Positions 16,566 to 24,777 of a stretch of 64,000 nucleotides of DNA are shown one piece after another; position 1 is the first letter of the stretch, and each line of letters begins with the position of its first letter. Source of the DNA: VRUE01 sp963704515 (lineage in GTDB: Bacteria; Actinomycetota; Thermoleophilia; Solirubrobacterales; 70-9); NCBI GenBank assembly GCA_963704515.1, contig OY969913.1, positions 186,001-250,000 on the forward strand. Direction: 5' to 3'. The translations under genes and the position numbers were made by a program. The notes under the pieces were generated by a model. That model did no database searches. It had not been told where the DNA came from and saw only the letters and a list, made by a program, of their open reading frames with translations.

Positions 16566-18219
16566 CGGCGGGACGCTGCTTACGGTGGAGGACCTGCGGG
16601 TCGGGTTCGCGACCGAGGGTGGGACAGTGCAGGCGGTCGACGGGGTCTCCTTCGAGCTCGCCCCCGGCGAGGTCCTGGCGATCGTCGGCGAGTCGGGCTC
16701 GGGCAAGAGCGCCACGGCGCAAACGATCCTCGGCCTCAACCGCTCGAACAACGCGCTGATCGAGGGCTCGGCGCGGCTTGGCGAGCAGGAGCTGATCGGG
16801 GCGAGCGACGAGCAGCTGCACGAGGTGCGAGGGGCGCGGATCGCGATGGTCTTTCAGGACCCGATGACCTCCTTCAATCCGGTCTACCGGATCGGCGAGG
16901 CGATCGGCGAGGCGATCCGCGCGCACCGGCCGGAGGTGGGCCGCGAGGAGGCGCGGCGGCGGGCGGCGGAGCTGCTCGGCTCGGTCGGCATCCCCGACCC
17001 GGAGCGCCGCGCCGCCGCCTACCCGCACGAGTTCTCCGGCGGGATGCGGCAGCGGGCGATGATCGCGATGGCGCTCGCCCTGGAGCCCGAGATCCTGATC
17101 GCCGACGAGCCGACCACGGCGCTCGACGTGACGATCCAGGCCCAGATCCTCGAGCTGCTGCGCCAGCTCAACCGCGAGCGCGACCTGGCGACGATCCTGA
17201 TCACCCACGACCTTGGCGTCGTCGCCGAGGTCGCCGACCGGGTGCTGGTCATGCACGAAGGCAGGATCGTCGAGCGCGGCTCGCTCGAGCAGATCTTCTA
17301 CTCGCCCCAGGACCCCTACACGCGCAAGTTGCTCGACGCCGTCGTGCGGCTCGACCAGGCGCCGCCGCTGCGCCCCCCACGCGCGCCCGAGCCGTTGCTC
17401 GAGATCGCCGACCTGGTCAAGCACTTTCCGGTCAGGCACGGCCTGCTCTTCGAGCGCGAGGTCGACCGGGTGCGCGCCGTCGACGGCGTCAGCCTCACCA
17501 TCAACCGCGGCGAAACGCTCGGCCTGGTGGGCGAGTCGGGCTGCGGCAAGACGACCCTTTCGCGGACCGCGCTCGGGCTGCTTGAGCCGACCTCGGGCTC
17601 GGTGCGCTTCGAGGGGCGTGAGATCGCCGGACTCTCGCGGCGCCAGATGCGGCCGCTGCGACGCGAGATGCAGATCGTCTTCCAGGACCCCTTCGCCTCG
17701 CTCAACCCGCGCAAGCGAGTCGGCCAGATCGTCGGCGAGCCGCTGCGCCTGCAGGGGGTCGCCAGGGGCGGCGAGTTGCGCCGCCAGGTGCGCGAGCTGC
17801 TCGACCGGGTCGGTCTGGAGCCCGAGCACTACGACCGCTTCCCGCACGAGTTCTCAGGCGGGCAGCGGCAGCGGATCGGGATCGCCCGGGCGCTGGCGCT
17901 GCGGCCGAAGCTGGTCGTCGCCGACGAGCCGGTCTCGGCGCTCGACGTCTCGATCCGGGCGCAGATCCTGCGCCTGCTCTCCGAGCTGCAGGAGGAGTTC
18001 GGCCTCACCTACCTCTTCGTCGCCCACGACATCGGCGTCGTGCGCCACGTCTCCGACCGGATCGCGGTGATGAACGACGGCAAGATCGTTGAGCAGGGAC
18101 CGGCCGACGAGGTCTGCCAGCGGCCGCGCGACCCGTACACGAGGGAGCTGCTGGCGGCCGTGCCAATCCCCGACCCGCGCGAGGCGCGGGCGCGTCGGCA
18201 AACTGTCGGGTCAGGTTGA
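16558..18219 (+). CDS. fused double ATPase of the peptide ABC importer (DppD-DppF-like)
   Basis: 553 residues from GTG 16558, two complete nucleotide-binding domains in one chain. Domain 1 has Walker A GESGSGKSA, signature FSGGMRQRAMIAMAL and Walker B ILIADEPTTALD; domain 2 has GESGCGKTTLS, FSGGQRQRIGIARAL and LVVADEPVSALD. Each ends in the oligopeptide-transport tail (DPYTRKLLDAV, DPYTRELLAAVPIPDP). Fusion fixes the D:F stoichiometry that is otherwise met by two genes. The stop overlaps by 4 bp the TTG start of a DNA ligase, an unexpected downstream neighbour. Confidence 0.93.
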   Translation: MTNGGTLLTVEDLRVGFATEGGTVQAVDGVSFELAPGEVLAIVGESGSGKSATAQTILGLNRSNNALIEGSARLGEQELIGASDEQLHEVRGARIAMVFQDPMTSFNPVYRIGEAIGEAIRAHRPEVGREEARRRAAELLGSVGIPDPERRAAAYPHEFSGGMRQRAMIAMALALEPEILIADEPTTALDVTIQAQILELLRQLNRERDLATILITHDLGVVAEVADRVLVMHEGRIVERGSLEQIFYSPQDPYTRKLLDAVVRLDQAPPLRPPRAPEPLLEIADLVKHFPVRHGLLFEREVDRVRAVDGVSLTINRGETLGLVGESGCGKTTLSRTALGLLEPTSGSVRFEGREIAGLSRRQMRPLRREMQIVFQDPFASLNPRKRVGQIVGEPLRLQGVARGGELRRQVRELLDRVGLEPEHYDRFPHEFSGGQRQRIGIARALALRPKLVVADEPVSALDVSIRAQILRLLSELQEEFGLTYLFVAHDIGVVRHVSDRIAVMNDGKIVEQGPADEVCQRPRDPYTRELLAAVPIPDPREARARRQTVGSG

Positions 18220-19163
18220 ACCTGCCGCTCGCACCGCCGATCAAACCCCAGCTGGCGCTGACCCACAAGCAGCTGCCGCTGGGCGAGGAGTGGGCCTACG
18301 AGCAGAAGCTCGACGGCTTCCGCGCGATCGTCTTCGTCGACGGCGCCGAGGTCTACGTCCAGTCGCGCGGCGGCAAGGCGCTGGCGCGCTACTTCCCCGA
18401 GCTCAGCTTCCCGCTGGGTCGCTACGTGCTCGACGGCGAGCTGGTGATCCGCGACGCCGAGGGCAACATCGAGTTCGATGCCCTGCAGAGCCGCATCCAC
18501 CCGGCCGAGTCGCGGATAAGCCTGCTCGCCCAGGAGATCCCGGCCGAGTACGTCGCCTTCGACCTGCTCGCCGAGGGCGATGAGGAGCTGCTCCGGATGC
18601 CATTCGGGGAGCGGCGCGAACGGCTGGAACGGCTGCTCGACGGGACCTCGATCGCGGTCAGCGAGCTGAGCCGCGATCCGGCGCGGGCCGAGGAGTGGCT
18701 GCGCCACACCGAGGGCACGATGGCCAAGCAGCTCGATGCTCCGTATGAGCCCGGCAAGCGCCGCGGGATGGCCAAGGTGAAGCGCGAGCGCGAGATCGAC
18801 TGCGTCGTCGTCGGCTGGCGCCCGGGCAAGGAGGAGGGCACCGTCGGCTCCCTGATCCTCGGCCTCTACGACGGCGACGCCCTGCGCCCGGTCGGCCACA
18901 TCTCCGGCTTCAGCCAGGAGGCGAAACGCAGCATGCGGGCGCTGCTGGCGCCGCTGGAGACGGGTGAGGCCGGAAGCGGCGAGCCAAGCCGCTGGACCGG
19001 CGGTCGAGACCTCGAGTGGGTGGCGCTCAGGCCGGAGCTGGTGATCGAAGTCGGCTACGACCATGCGGCGGCGGGACGGATCCGGCACGGGGCGCGGTTT
19101 CGGCGATTTCGGGATGACAAAGACCCTCGCGAGTGCACGTTCGATCTGCTCGATGAGGGGTGA
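18216..19163 (+). CDS. ATP-dependent DNA ligase (LigC-like)
   Basis: 315 residues from TTG 18216. The nucleotidyl-transfer lysine is K31 in EQKLDGFRAI (motif I), followed by motif III-like YVAFDLLAEG, motif IV EGTMAKQ and motif V KRRGMAKVKRE with WRPGKEEGTVGSLILGLYDG, then the OB-fold end LVIEVGYDH. It has no polymerase or nuclease domain and no adjacent Ku gene, so it fits the LigC class, proposed to act in base-excision or back-up end joining. It is joined to the peptide-importer operon by a 4-bp overlap, probably a matter of transcription rather than function. Confidence 0.88.
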   Translation: MNLPLAPPIKPQLALTHKQLPLGEEWAYEQKLDGFRAIVFVDGAEVYVQSRGGKALARYFPELSFPLGRYVLDGELVIRDAEGNIEFDALQSRIHPAESRISLLAQEIPAEYVAFDLLAEGDEELLRMPFGERRERLERLLDGTSIAVSELSRDPARAEEWLRHTEGTMAKQLDAPYEPGKRRGMAKVKREREIDCVVVGWRPGKEEGTVGSLILGLYDGDALRPVGHISGFSQEAKRSMRALLAPLETGEAGSGEPSRWTGGRDLEWVALRPELVIEVGYDHAAAGRIRHGARFRRFRDDKDPRECTFDLLDEG

Positions 19164-19237
19164 GGGGTCGGGAGCCCCTCCCAAAAACGCTCGGCGGGAG
19201 CCTCGCTGGAGTGTTTTTGGGAGGGGCTCCCGACCCC
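19164..19237. repeat. hairpin element P2 copy 1 (25-bp perfect arms, conserved 24-nt loop)
   Basis: Bases 19164-19188 and 19213-19237 are perfectly complementary; the loop is 19189-19212. The loop is identical, in reverse orientation, to that of the element at 19792-19867. Outer arms are GC-rich and the loop-proximal end is CAAAAAC/GTTTTTG, the opposite of a normal terminator. It begins right after the ligase stop codon. Confidence 0.8.
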
Positions 19238-19340
19238 TTTTCCGGGGCTAGTTAGAACAGGGCGGTTGGGTGTCGCCGCCACCTCCGTAGCCGGCGCCGG
19301 CGTCTGCCAACTGCGCCCCCGCCACGTCCCGGCCGCCGCC

Positions 19341-19387
19341 GGGGTGCAACGTCTTACGGATGCATCCCGTCCACAGGGCGTTACACC
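19341..19387. repeat. palindromic repeat family P1, locus B copy 1
   Basis: Left arm GTGCAACGTCTTACGGATG, right arm CGTCCACAGGGCGTTACAC. Both arms follow the family consensus. Copy 2 begins 71 bp further on. Confidence 0.8.
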
Positions 19388-19412
19388 GGCGGCCGCGGGC
19401 GCCGCCAGCGCT

Positions 19413-19458
19413 GGGTGCAACGCGTTACGGTTGACAACGGTCCACAAAACGTTGCACC
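19413..19458. repeat. palindromic repeat family P1, locus B copy 2
   Basis: Left arm GGTGCAACGCGTTACGG, right arm GTCCACAAAACGTTGCACC. Separated from copy 1 by about 25 bp of GC-rich spacer. The pair fills much of the gap between the ligase and the MerR-like gene. Confidence 0.8.
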
Positions 19459-19512
19459 GGGGGTTGGGGAGTCCGTCAGCGAGGCGATTCGCGACGACGT
19501 CGAGGCGACGCC

Positions 19513-19785
19513 GTGAGTGGGGAGCTGCGGATCGGGGATGTGGCGAAGCTGGCGGGGACGACGCCGCGAACGATCGGCTACTACGAGGAGATCGGCCTGC
19601 TCCCCGCCCCGAGCGCCCGCGAGCGCGGCGCCCACCGCACCTACGCCGAGGAGGACGTAGAGCGCCTCGCCGACCTGCTGCGCCTCAAGGACCTCCTCGG
19701 CCTCAGCCTCGAGGAGCTAAAACAGCTGGACATAGCCGCCCAAACTGAAGCTAGTCCGCCACAAGCGCAAGCGAGCACAGCGTAG
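19513..19785 (+). CDS. short MerR-type HTH protein, probably truncated
   Basis: 90 residues from GTG 19513. The N-terminal MerR winged helix is complete (ELRIGDVAKLAGTTPRTIGY and YEEIGLLPAPSARERGAHRT, then DLLGLSLEELKQL). After LEELK the normal dimerisation helix is absent and the protein ends in a low-complexity tail (EASPPQAQASTA). Typical members are 110-140 residues or more, so it may be a truncated regulator. It is bracketed by the two P2 hairpins (19164-19237, 19792-19867), which may relate to the truncation. No target gene is evident. Confidence 0.65.
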   Translation: MSGELRIGDVAKLAGTTPRTIGYYEEIGLLPAPSARERGAHRTYAEEDVERLADLLRLKDLLGLSLEELKQLDIAAQTEASPPQAQASTA

Positions 19786-19791
19786 GGAGAA

Positions 19792-19867
19792 GGAGGGCCG
19801 GTAGCCCTCTTCAAAACACTCCAGCGAGGCTCCCGCCGAGCGTTTTGCAGAGGGCTACCGGCCCTCC
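19792..19867. repeat. hairpin element P2 copy 2 (26-bp arms, same loop inverted)
   Basis: Arms 19792-19817 and 19842-19867 pair with one mismatch. The 24-nt loop at 19818-19841 is the exact reverse complement of the loop at 19189-19212. The arm sequence differs from copy 1 but keeps pairing, and CAAAAC/GTTTTG at the loop end is kept. The dCTP deaminase stop codon (19855-19857) lies inside the right arm. Confidence 0.8.
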
Positions 19868-21042
19868 CCCACCACCTGCTCCTCGAAGTGCTTGGAGAGC
19901 ATCGTCACCTGGCCCTGGTAGTTGGACCCCAGGCCCTGCCCGTATAGGCGCTCGGCCGGGGCGCTGGTGCGCTCCAGGGCCAGCTTGCAGACCGGCTGGC
20001 GGTGCTCGACCATGAAGGAGACGTCGCGGGCGCGCACCTCGAGGGCGGCCCGGCTGCCGTGGCGGTCGCCGCCCGGGTCATAGCCGAAGCCCGGGTCGAA
20101 GAAGCCCGCGTAGTGGGTACGCAACTCGCCCGCGGTCGGGTCGTAGGCCATCATCTCGGCGGCGATCTGCGGCGGGATGCAGACCCCCTCGGCGGAGAGC
20201 AGCAGGTAGAAGATCTCCGGCTCGAGCACGATCTTCGAGCCGGCCTCGGGAAAGACCGGGTCCCAGTAGTCGGTCCAGCGGTAGGCGCGAATCCGCGAGA
20301 GGTCGATCGGCAGGCTGTTCTTCTTCGCCCGGTAGCCGACGATCCGGTCGGCCGGCCCGGAGAGGTCGACGCTGAGGAAGAGGCCGTCGGCCAGCGCCAG
20401 CTCGGACTCGCGCAGGGCGTGCGAGTCGAGGTAGAGCAGCGGGAACTCGTCCTGAAGAGAGCGGATCTGCTCGTCGCCGAGCCGCACGTCGCCGCGCGCC
20501 AGGCGCAGCTGGTTGAGCGAGAGGCCGCTCTGCACCTGGATCGCGAAGGAGCGCGGCACGATCTCGAGGTAGAGCTTGCCGCGGTAACCCGGCCGGATCT
20601 CGTCGAAGCGGTGGTGGCGGTCGGTCAGTACCCGGGTGAAGACGTCGAGGCGGCCGGTCGAGCTCTTCGGGTTGGCCTTCGCGCGCACCTCGTCGGGCAG
20701 CGCCAGCTCCTCGATCAGCGGCACCAGGTAGGGGCGGTCACGCTCGAGCACGGCCCCGTCGCGCAGGTCGATGCGCTGGAAGGCGAGGCCCTCGATCTTC
20801 TCCTCGACGGTCGAGTCGACGTCGGGCAGGAAGGAGCAGCGCAGCGCCCAGGCGTGGTCGCCGAGGCGCAGGTCGATGCTGGCCGGCTGTATCGCCTCGG
20901 GACGGATGCGGTAGTCGCCGGAGCTGACCCAGCCGGCGTCGATCGCCTCGCTCAGCGCCTGGGACGGGAAGACCCCATCGCGCAACGCGCCGGGCTCGGC
21001 CCCAGGCGTCGCCGCTGTCGCTGTCGCCGGGTCACTCACCAC
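19855..21042 (-). CDS. dcd: 2'-deoxycytidine 5'-triphosphate deaminase, long form
   Basis: 395 residues from GTG 21042. This is the long DCD type, in which two dCTP deaminase/dUTPase-like halves are joined: PASIDLRLGDHAWALRC and ANPKSSTGRLDVFTRVL in the first, LEPEIFYLLLSAEGVCIPP and GFFDPGFGYDPGG in the second. It makes dUTP from dCTP for thymidylate synthesis, and the SSTGR segment matches the active-site/allosteric loop. It overlaps by 11 bp the upstream TetR gene and is the last gene of a TetR-TetR-dcd run. The stop codon lies in a palindromic element. Confidence 0.85.
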   Translation of the reverse strand: MVSDPATATAATPGAEPGALRDGVFPSQALSEAIDAGWVSSGDYRIRPEAIQPASIDLRLGDHAWALRCSFLPDVDSTVEEKIEGLAFQRIDLRDGAVLERDRPYLVPLIEELALPDEVRAKANPKSSTGRLDVFTRVLTDRHHRFDEIRPGYRGKLYLEIVPRSFAIQVQSGLSLNQLRLARGDVRLGDEQIRSLQDEFPLLYLDSHALRESELALADGLFLSVDLSGPADRIVGYRAKKNSLPIDLSRIRAYRWTDYWDPVFPEAGSKIVLEPEIFYLLLSAEGVCIPPQIAAEMMAYDPTAGELRTHYAGFFDPGFGYDPGGDRHGSRAALEVRARDVSFMVEHRQPVCKLALERTSAPAERLYGQGLGSNYQGQVTMLSKHFEEQVVGEGR

Positions 21043-21673
21043 CCGGGATTATGCGGCGTGCCTCGGCTGCGCCCAGGTAGGGAGTCAGCGCAAACTCCGC
21101 AATCTCGGGCAGTAACTCGGGCAGCCGCTCGGTCTCGCCGGCGATCACGCGGCGCGCGAGCAGCGCCGCGACGCCGCCGACCACGGCCTCGTCCGTCGCG
21201 TCCGGCGGACGCGAGCCGTCGGGCGGGGCGGGTGCGCCGCTGTGCAGCTGCACGACGAAGCTCTCCAGGGCCGCCTGGTAGCGGTCGTAGATGCCGCGAC
21301 CAGCGCGCAGGCCCTCGACCAGGACGAGGCTGGTGCGGCCAGGGTCCCCGGCAAGCCCCTCGAGCAGGGCGCGCAGCGCCGCGACCATGCCCCCCGCCCA
21401 GTTGTCCGCCGCGCCGCAGGCAGCGAGCACCGGCTTGCGGATCTGCTCGACCGCGTCGTCGTAGGCGGCGACGAAGCAGGCGTCCTTGCTCTCGAACTGC
21501 CTGTAGAAGTCGCTCTTGGAGACGCTGGCGCGCTTGCCGATCATCGAGACCGTGGTGGCCTCGTAGCCGCGCTCGGCCAGCAGCGCGGACAGCGAGGCAA
21601 GCAGCCGTTCGCGCTGGTTTTGCACGACGAACTCACGGGGAAGGCCATGGCGGCCGCGGGGAAGTCGTTTCAC
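21032..21673 (-). CDS. TetR family regulator
   Basis: 213 residues from GTG 21673 (VKRLPRGRHGLPREFVVQNQ). The HTH region is RERLLASLSALLAERGYEAT, followed by VSMIGKRASVSKSDFYRQF and DACFVAAYDDAV. The frame is open further upstream, but this start matches the usual LPRGRHGL leader of such regulators. The C-terminal half is the variable ligand-binding domain. It lies 29 bp after another TetR gene and overlaps dcd. Confidence 0.85.
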   Translation of the reverse strand: MKRLPRGRHGLPREFVVQNQRERLLASLSALLAERGYEATTVSMIGKRASVSKSDFYRQFESKDACFVAAYDDAVEQIRKPVLAACGAADNWAGGMVAALRALLEGLAGDPGRTSLVLVEGLRAGRGIYDRYQAALESFVVQLHSGAPAPPDGSRPPDATDEAVVGGVAALLARRVIAGETERLPELLPEIAEFALTPYLGAAEARRIIPGGE

Positions 21674-21702
21674 GGAACGCTGGAGTCTGCCAGCGTCGGG
21701 CG

Positions 21703-22377
21703 CTACGCGTCCCGCCGACGCCGCCCGGCGGCGTCGGCTGCGCCCTGGAAGGGGACGAGCATGAACTCGGAGAGCTCGGGGAGCAGGTCCTCGGCGAGGT
21801 CCGTTTCCTTGCGGCGAATTTGCTGGTAGACGATCCAGGCGACGCCGCCGACCAGGGTCTCGTCGATCGTCTCCGGCAGCAACTTCGTGTCGGGCGTCGT
21901 GGCGCCGGCCAGGTCGACGTAACGCTGCATCGCGGCCTCGTATCGCTCGGTTGCGGCTGGCGTCGCCGAGAGCGCCTCGATCAGGCACATGCGGGCGAGG
22001 GCGGGGTGGTCGGCGACGTAGCGCAGGAAGGCGGCCAGTCCGGCCTGCACGCGGGCTTCCCACTCGCCCTCGCCGATCGCGGCGCAGGCTGCTTCGACCT
22101 GCTCGACCGACTCCTCGACCGCCGCGTCGAAGGCGTTGAGGAAGACCTCCTCCTTGCCCTCGAAGTTGTCGTAGAGCGTTTTACGGGCGACGCCGGCGCG
22201 GCGCACAATGTCACCGATCTTGGTCGCGTCGTAGCCGTTCTCGGCGGTCAACTCGGCGATCGCGTCCATGATCCGGCGGCGCTTGTGGGCGGCGATGAAC
22301 TCCCGCGACAACTCCGGCCGCGCCGCGGGCGCGGACTTCCGCGCAGGCTCGCCCCTCCCCTTTCCGCCGCCCGGCAT
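21703..22377 (-). CDS. TetR family regulator
   Basis: 224 residues from ATG 22377. A basic leader (GGGKGRGEPARKSAPAARPE) precedes the HTH: RRRIMDAIAELTAENGYDAT, then KIGDIVRRAGVARKTLYDNF and EEVFLNAFDAAV. It is divergent from a third TetR gene starting at about 22505-22577; the gap holds an 18-bp inverted repeat that is a likely operator for one or both. Confidence 0.87.
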   Translation of the reverse strand: MPGGGKGRGEPARKSAPAARPELSREFIAAHKRRRIMDAIAELTAENGYDATKIGDIVRRAGVARKTLYDNFEGKEEVFLNAFDAAVEESVEQVEAACAAIGEGEWEARVQAGLAAFLRYVADHPALARMCLIEALSATPAATERYEAAMQRYVDLAGATTPDTKLLPETIDETLVGGVAWIVYQQIRRKETDLAEDLLPELSEFMLVPFQGAADAAGRRRRDA

Positions 22378-22463
22378 GGCGGAAGAATAGCCGCGGATCG
22401 CCGATCCAACTTGCAGGCCAGCAACCTTCCTGGTACCGTGCAAAAGCCATCTGGGTTTATAAC

Positions 22464-22481
22464 AGAAACGATTAGGTTTCT
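22464..22481. promoter_or_regulatory. 18-bp inverted repeat between divergent TetR genes
   Basis: AGAAAC (22464-22469) and GTTTCT (22476-22481) are perfect 6-bp arms around GATTAG. Its position between divergent TetR genes and its symmetry fit a TetR operator. Confidence 0.5.
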
Positions 22482-22576
22482 CTATTTCTTCGAACAGGGT
22501 AGAACTGAGCCAGGACACGCTGCTTGCGGCGCTCGGCGAGCAGTGGTCGGAGGCCGAGATCGGCGCTGCCGCCGAG

Positions 22577-23239
22577 TTGCTTGCCAACGGCGACGGACAG
22601 TTCCCCTCCGGCATCCGCTCGTTGCCGCCGGACCTGATCAGCGCCATCCAGCGCGAGCGCCTGCTGGCCGCGATGCTGCGCGCGACCAACGAGCTCACCT
22701 ACCGCGAGGTCAGCGTCCAGGACGCGCTCGAGCGGGCCGGCGTCTCCCGCCCGACCTTCTACGAGCACTTCGAGAACAAGGAGGACTGCTTCCTCGCCGC
22801 CTTCGACAGCGCAGCCGCGCGGCTGCGCGAGCGACTGGAGGCGGCCGCTGGAGAGGACGGGGGATGGCGCCAGAGCCTGCGTGCGGCGCTTGCCGAGCTG
22901 CTGCGCTTCGTCGCCGAGGAGCCCGACGCGGCGATGTCGCTGATCGTCGACGCCCGTGCCGCCTGCCCAGCCGCCCTGCACCGACGCGACGAGCTGCTCG
23001 ACCATTTCGCCTCCTGCCTCGACGAACGGGTGCGGGCGGAGAGCTCCGCCGAGGAGTCGCCCTCGGGGATCGCCGCCGCGGGCATCGTCGGCGGCGTCGA
23101 GGCGCTGCTCTACTCGCGCCTCTACCGCGGCGAGACGGACGACCTCGAGTCCCTCCTCCCGGCGCTGATGTACTTCGCCGTGCTGCCCTATGAGGGACAC
23201 GAGGCGGCCAGCGATGAGCTCGCCACGATCGTCGGCTGA
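22577..23239 (+). CDS. TetR family regulator
   Basis: At least 220 residues with HTH sequence IQRERLLAAMLRATNELTYR, VSVQDALERAGVSRPTFYEH and FENKEDCFLAAFD. TTG 22577 is the first conventional start, but coding-like sequence continues upstream in frame (LSQDTLLAALGEQWSEAEIG) to a CTG at 22505 preceded by AGGG, so the true start may be that CTG. It is divergent from the TetR gene at 21703-22377 and shares a palindromic promoter region with it. Ligand and targets unknown. Confidence 0.8.
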   Translation: MLANGDGQFPSGIRSLPPDLISAIQRERLLAAMLRATNELTYREVSVQDALERAGVSRPTFYEHFENKEDCFLAAFDSAAARLRERLEAAAGEDGGWRQSLRAALAELLRFVAEEPDAAMSLIVDARAACPAALHRRDELLDHFASCLDERVRAESSAEESPSGIAAAGIVGGVEALLYSRLYRGETDDLESLLPALMYFAVLPYEGHEAASDELATIVG

Positions 23240-23257
23240 ACCCCGTCTTCGGGCGCT

Positions 23258-24064
23258 TTACTCGGAGTCGGGGTCGCTGACCCGGCCGTCGTTATCGCCG
23301 CCCGCCTCTTTCTCGCGCCGCGCGACGTCGCGGATCGTGCGCTGGGTCGCCTCCTCGGTGGCCTCGGCCATCGCTATGTGGAAGACGCCCATCAGCACGT
23401 CGGCGCCGAGCGGGCGGGTGCGCTCGAGGATCTGCCGCATCTTCGGCCAATCGCCCTCCGGGCGGCCGGCCTCGTCGAACGGCTTCCAGACCTCCTCGAT
23501 GAACAGGTCGGTGAACATCCCGGCGATCTCATCGGCCATATGACGCAGCTTCTCGGCCACCCGGAAGACAGCGTCCTGGCTGAAGCCGAGATCGGCGAGG
23601 GCGATCGCCGCGTTCAGCATCCGCGGGCTGATCACCTCGACTTTGCCATCCGGCAGGGGGCGCAGCACGCCAAGCCTCTCGCCGCGTTCGAGCAGTTCCG
23701 GCCCCCGCCCTTCCTCAACCGCCTCGCGCCAGTGCTCGATCAGCTCCTCGAGCTCGATGATCTCCGGCGCCTCCTCTTCGAAGGGAGCCCGCAGGGTGCG
23801 GGTCAGGTCGAAGATCTCCGTCACCTCGCCCCCCACGCCTTCGCCCAGCCGGCGTATCGCCTCCAGGTTCAGTCCCTCGGCCTGCAGCTCGCGGGTCAGC
23901 TCGATCCGCGCCACGTGCTCCTCTGTGTAGTAGCCGGTGCGCCCGCGCACGGTCGGCGGCGGCAGCAGCCCACGGGTCTGGTGCGCGCGGATGTTGCGAA
24001 CCGTCATCCCGGTCCGCTCCGCCAGCTCGTCGATCGTCATCTCGTCCGCGGCGGCTTTGCTCAC
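23258..24064 (-). CDS. MerR family regulator with long C-terminal domain
   Basis: 268 residues from GTG 24064. The MerR HTH is MTIDELAERTGMTVRNIRAH followed by GLLPPPTVRGRTGYYTEEHV. The long C-terminal region (from about 80) contains VEVISPRMLNAAIALADLGF and a conserved helix FIEEVWKPFDEAGRP, seen in a distinct actinobacterial MerR group. It overlaps the SDR gene by 4 bp and is the third gene of a two-TM protein/SDR/MerR unit, so it may regulate it. Confidence 0.83.
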   Translation of the reverse strand: MSKAAADEMTIDELAERTGMTVRNIRAHQTRGLLPPPTVRGRTGYYTEEHVARIELTRELQAEGLNLEAIRRLGEGVGGEVTEIFDLTRTLRAPFEEEAPEIIELEELIEHWREAVEEGRGPELLERGERLGVLRPLPDGKVEVISPRMLNAAIALADLGFSQDAVFRVAEKLRHMADEIAGMFTDLFIEEVWKPFDEAGRPEGDWPKMRQILERTRPLGADVLMGVFHIAMAEATEEATQRTIRDVARREKEAGGDNDGRVSDPDSE

Positions 24065-24777
24065 CCCCGCATGGTAAGCGGGAATCGCTGCCCGTTCATC
24101 TTTTCCGCGGCGTCCGAGCAGAGAAAGGAAATCGCCTCGGCGATGTGCTCGGCGGGGGTGAATGTGGGGAATTCCGCCCCCGGGCTCTGCTCGCGCATGC
24201 GCGGCGTGAGGATCGCCTCGACGACGATGATGTTGGAGGTGGCGGGGGCGCCTTCGAAGCCGTCGGCGAGGGCGAGCGCCCAGGCCTCGGCGGCGGCCTT
24301 GGCGGCGGCGTAGGCGGCGTTCGTGTTGGTCGGCGCCTGGGCCTGCTTGGCGGAGACGAGCACGAAGCGCCCGCGCCCGGAGGCGAGCAGGGCGTCGTGG
24401 AAGGCGCGCGTGGTGTGCTGGACGGTGCGGATCAGCAGGTCGTGAAGCAGGTCCCAATCGGCGAGCGACGCCGTCGCCAGCGGCTCGCCCCCACGCCAGC
24501 CGCCGACCAGGTGCAGCAGCGCGTCGACCCGGCCGAAGCGCTCGACCAGCGCCGCGCACCAGCCCCGCGTCGCCTCCTCCTCGAGCAGGTCGACCGCCCG
24601 CCCGTCCCAACGCTCGGCCGGCAGGCCGAGATCGCCCGCGACCGCATCGATCCGCTCCTGCGAGACGTCGGCCCCCGCGATCGTCGCCCCGGCCGCACCG
24701 AGCCGCTCCGCGACCACCGGCCCGAGCCCACCGGCAACCCCGGCGATCGCGATCACTTGCCCGTCGAGGTCGCTCAT
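24061..24777 (-). CDS. short-chain dehydrogenase/reductase (SDR)
   Basis: 238 residues from ATG 24777. A Rossmann start QVIAIAGVAGGLGPVVAERL has the glycine motif, followed by GADVSQERIDAV, a catalytic serine in LVSAKQAQ and Y-x-x-x-K in AAYAAAKAAAEAWALALADG. The C-terminus (FLCSDAAEKMNGQRFPLTMR) is normal. The Gly motif is AGVAGGLG rather than the usual TGxxxGIG. It is coupled by 4-bp overlaps to the genes on both sides. Substrate unknown. Confidence 0.87.
   Translation of the reverse strand: MSDLDGQVIAIAGVAGGLGPVVAERLGAAGATIAGADVSQERIDAVAGDLGLPAERWDGRAVDLLEEEATRGWCAALVERFGRVDALLHLVGGWRGGEPLATASLADWDLLHDLLIRTVQHTTRAFHDALLASGRGRFVLVSAKQAQAPTNTNAAYAAAKAAAEAWALALADGFEGAPATSNIIVVEAILTPRMREQSPGAEFPTFTPAEHIAEAISFLCSDAAEKMNGQRFPLTMRG

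Noticed and set aside
19164..19237. Ordinary intrinsic terminator at hairpin P2 copy 1
   Set aside because: The GC-rich part is on the outside and the A/T-rich part next to the loop, the reverse of an intrinsic terminator, and the loop is conserved; only a weak CCTTTT follows.
20002..23193. Very long open + frame (about 1,060 codons) covering dcd and the TetR genes
   Set aside because: It is antisense or out of frame to well-supported genes with family motifs; its translation is Arg/Gly/Ala/Pro-rich, as expected for a GC-rich shadow frame.
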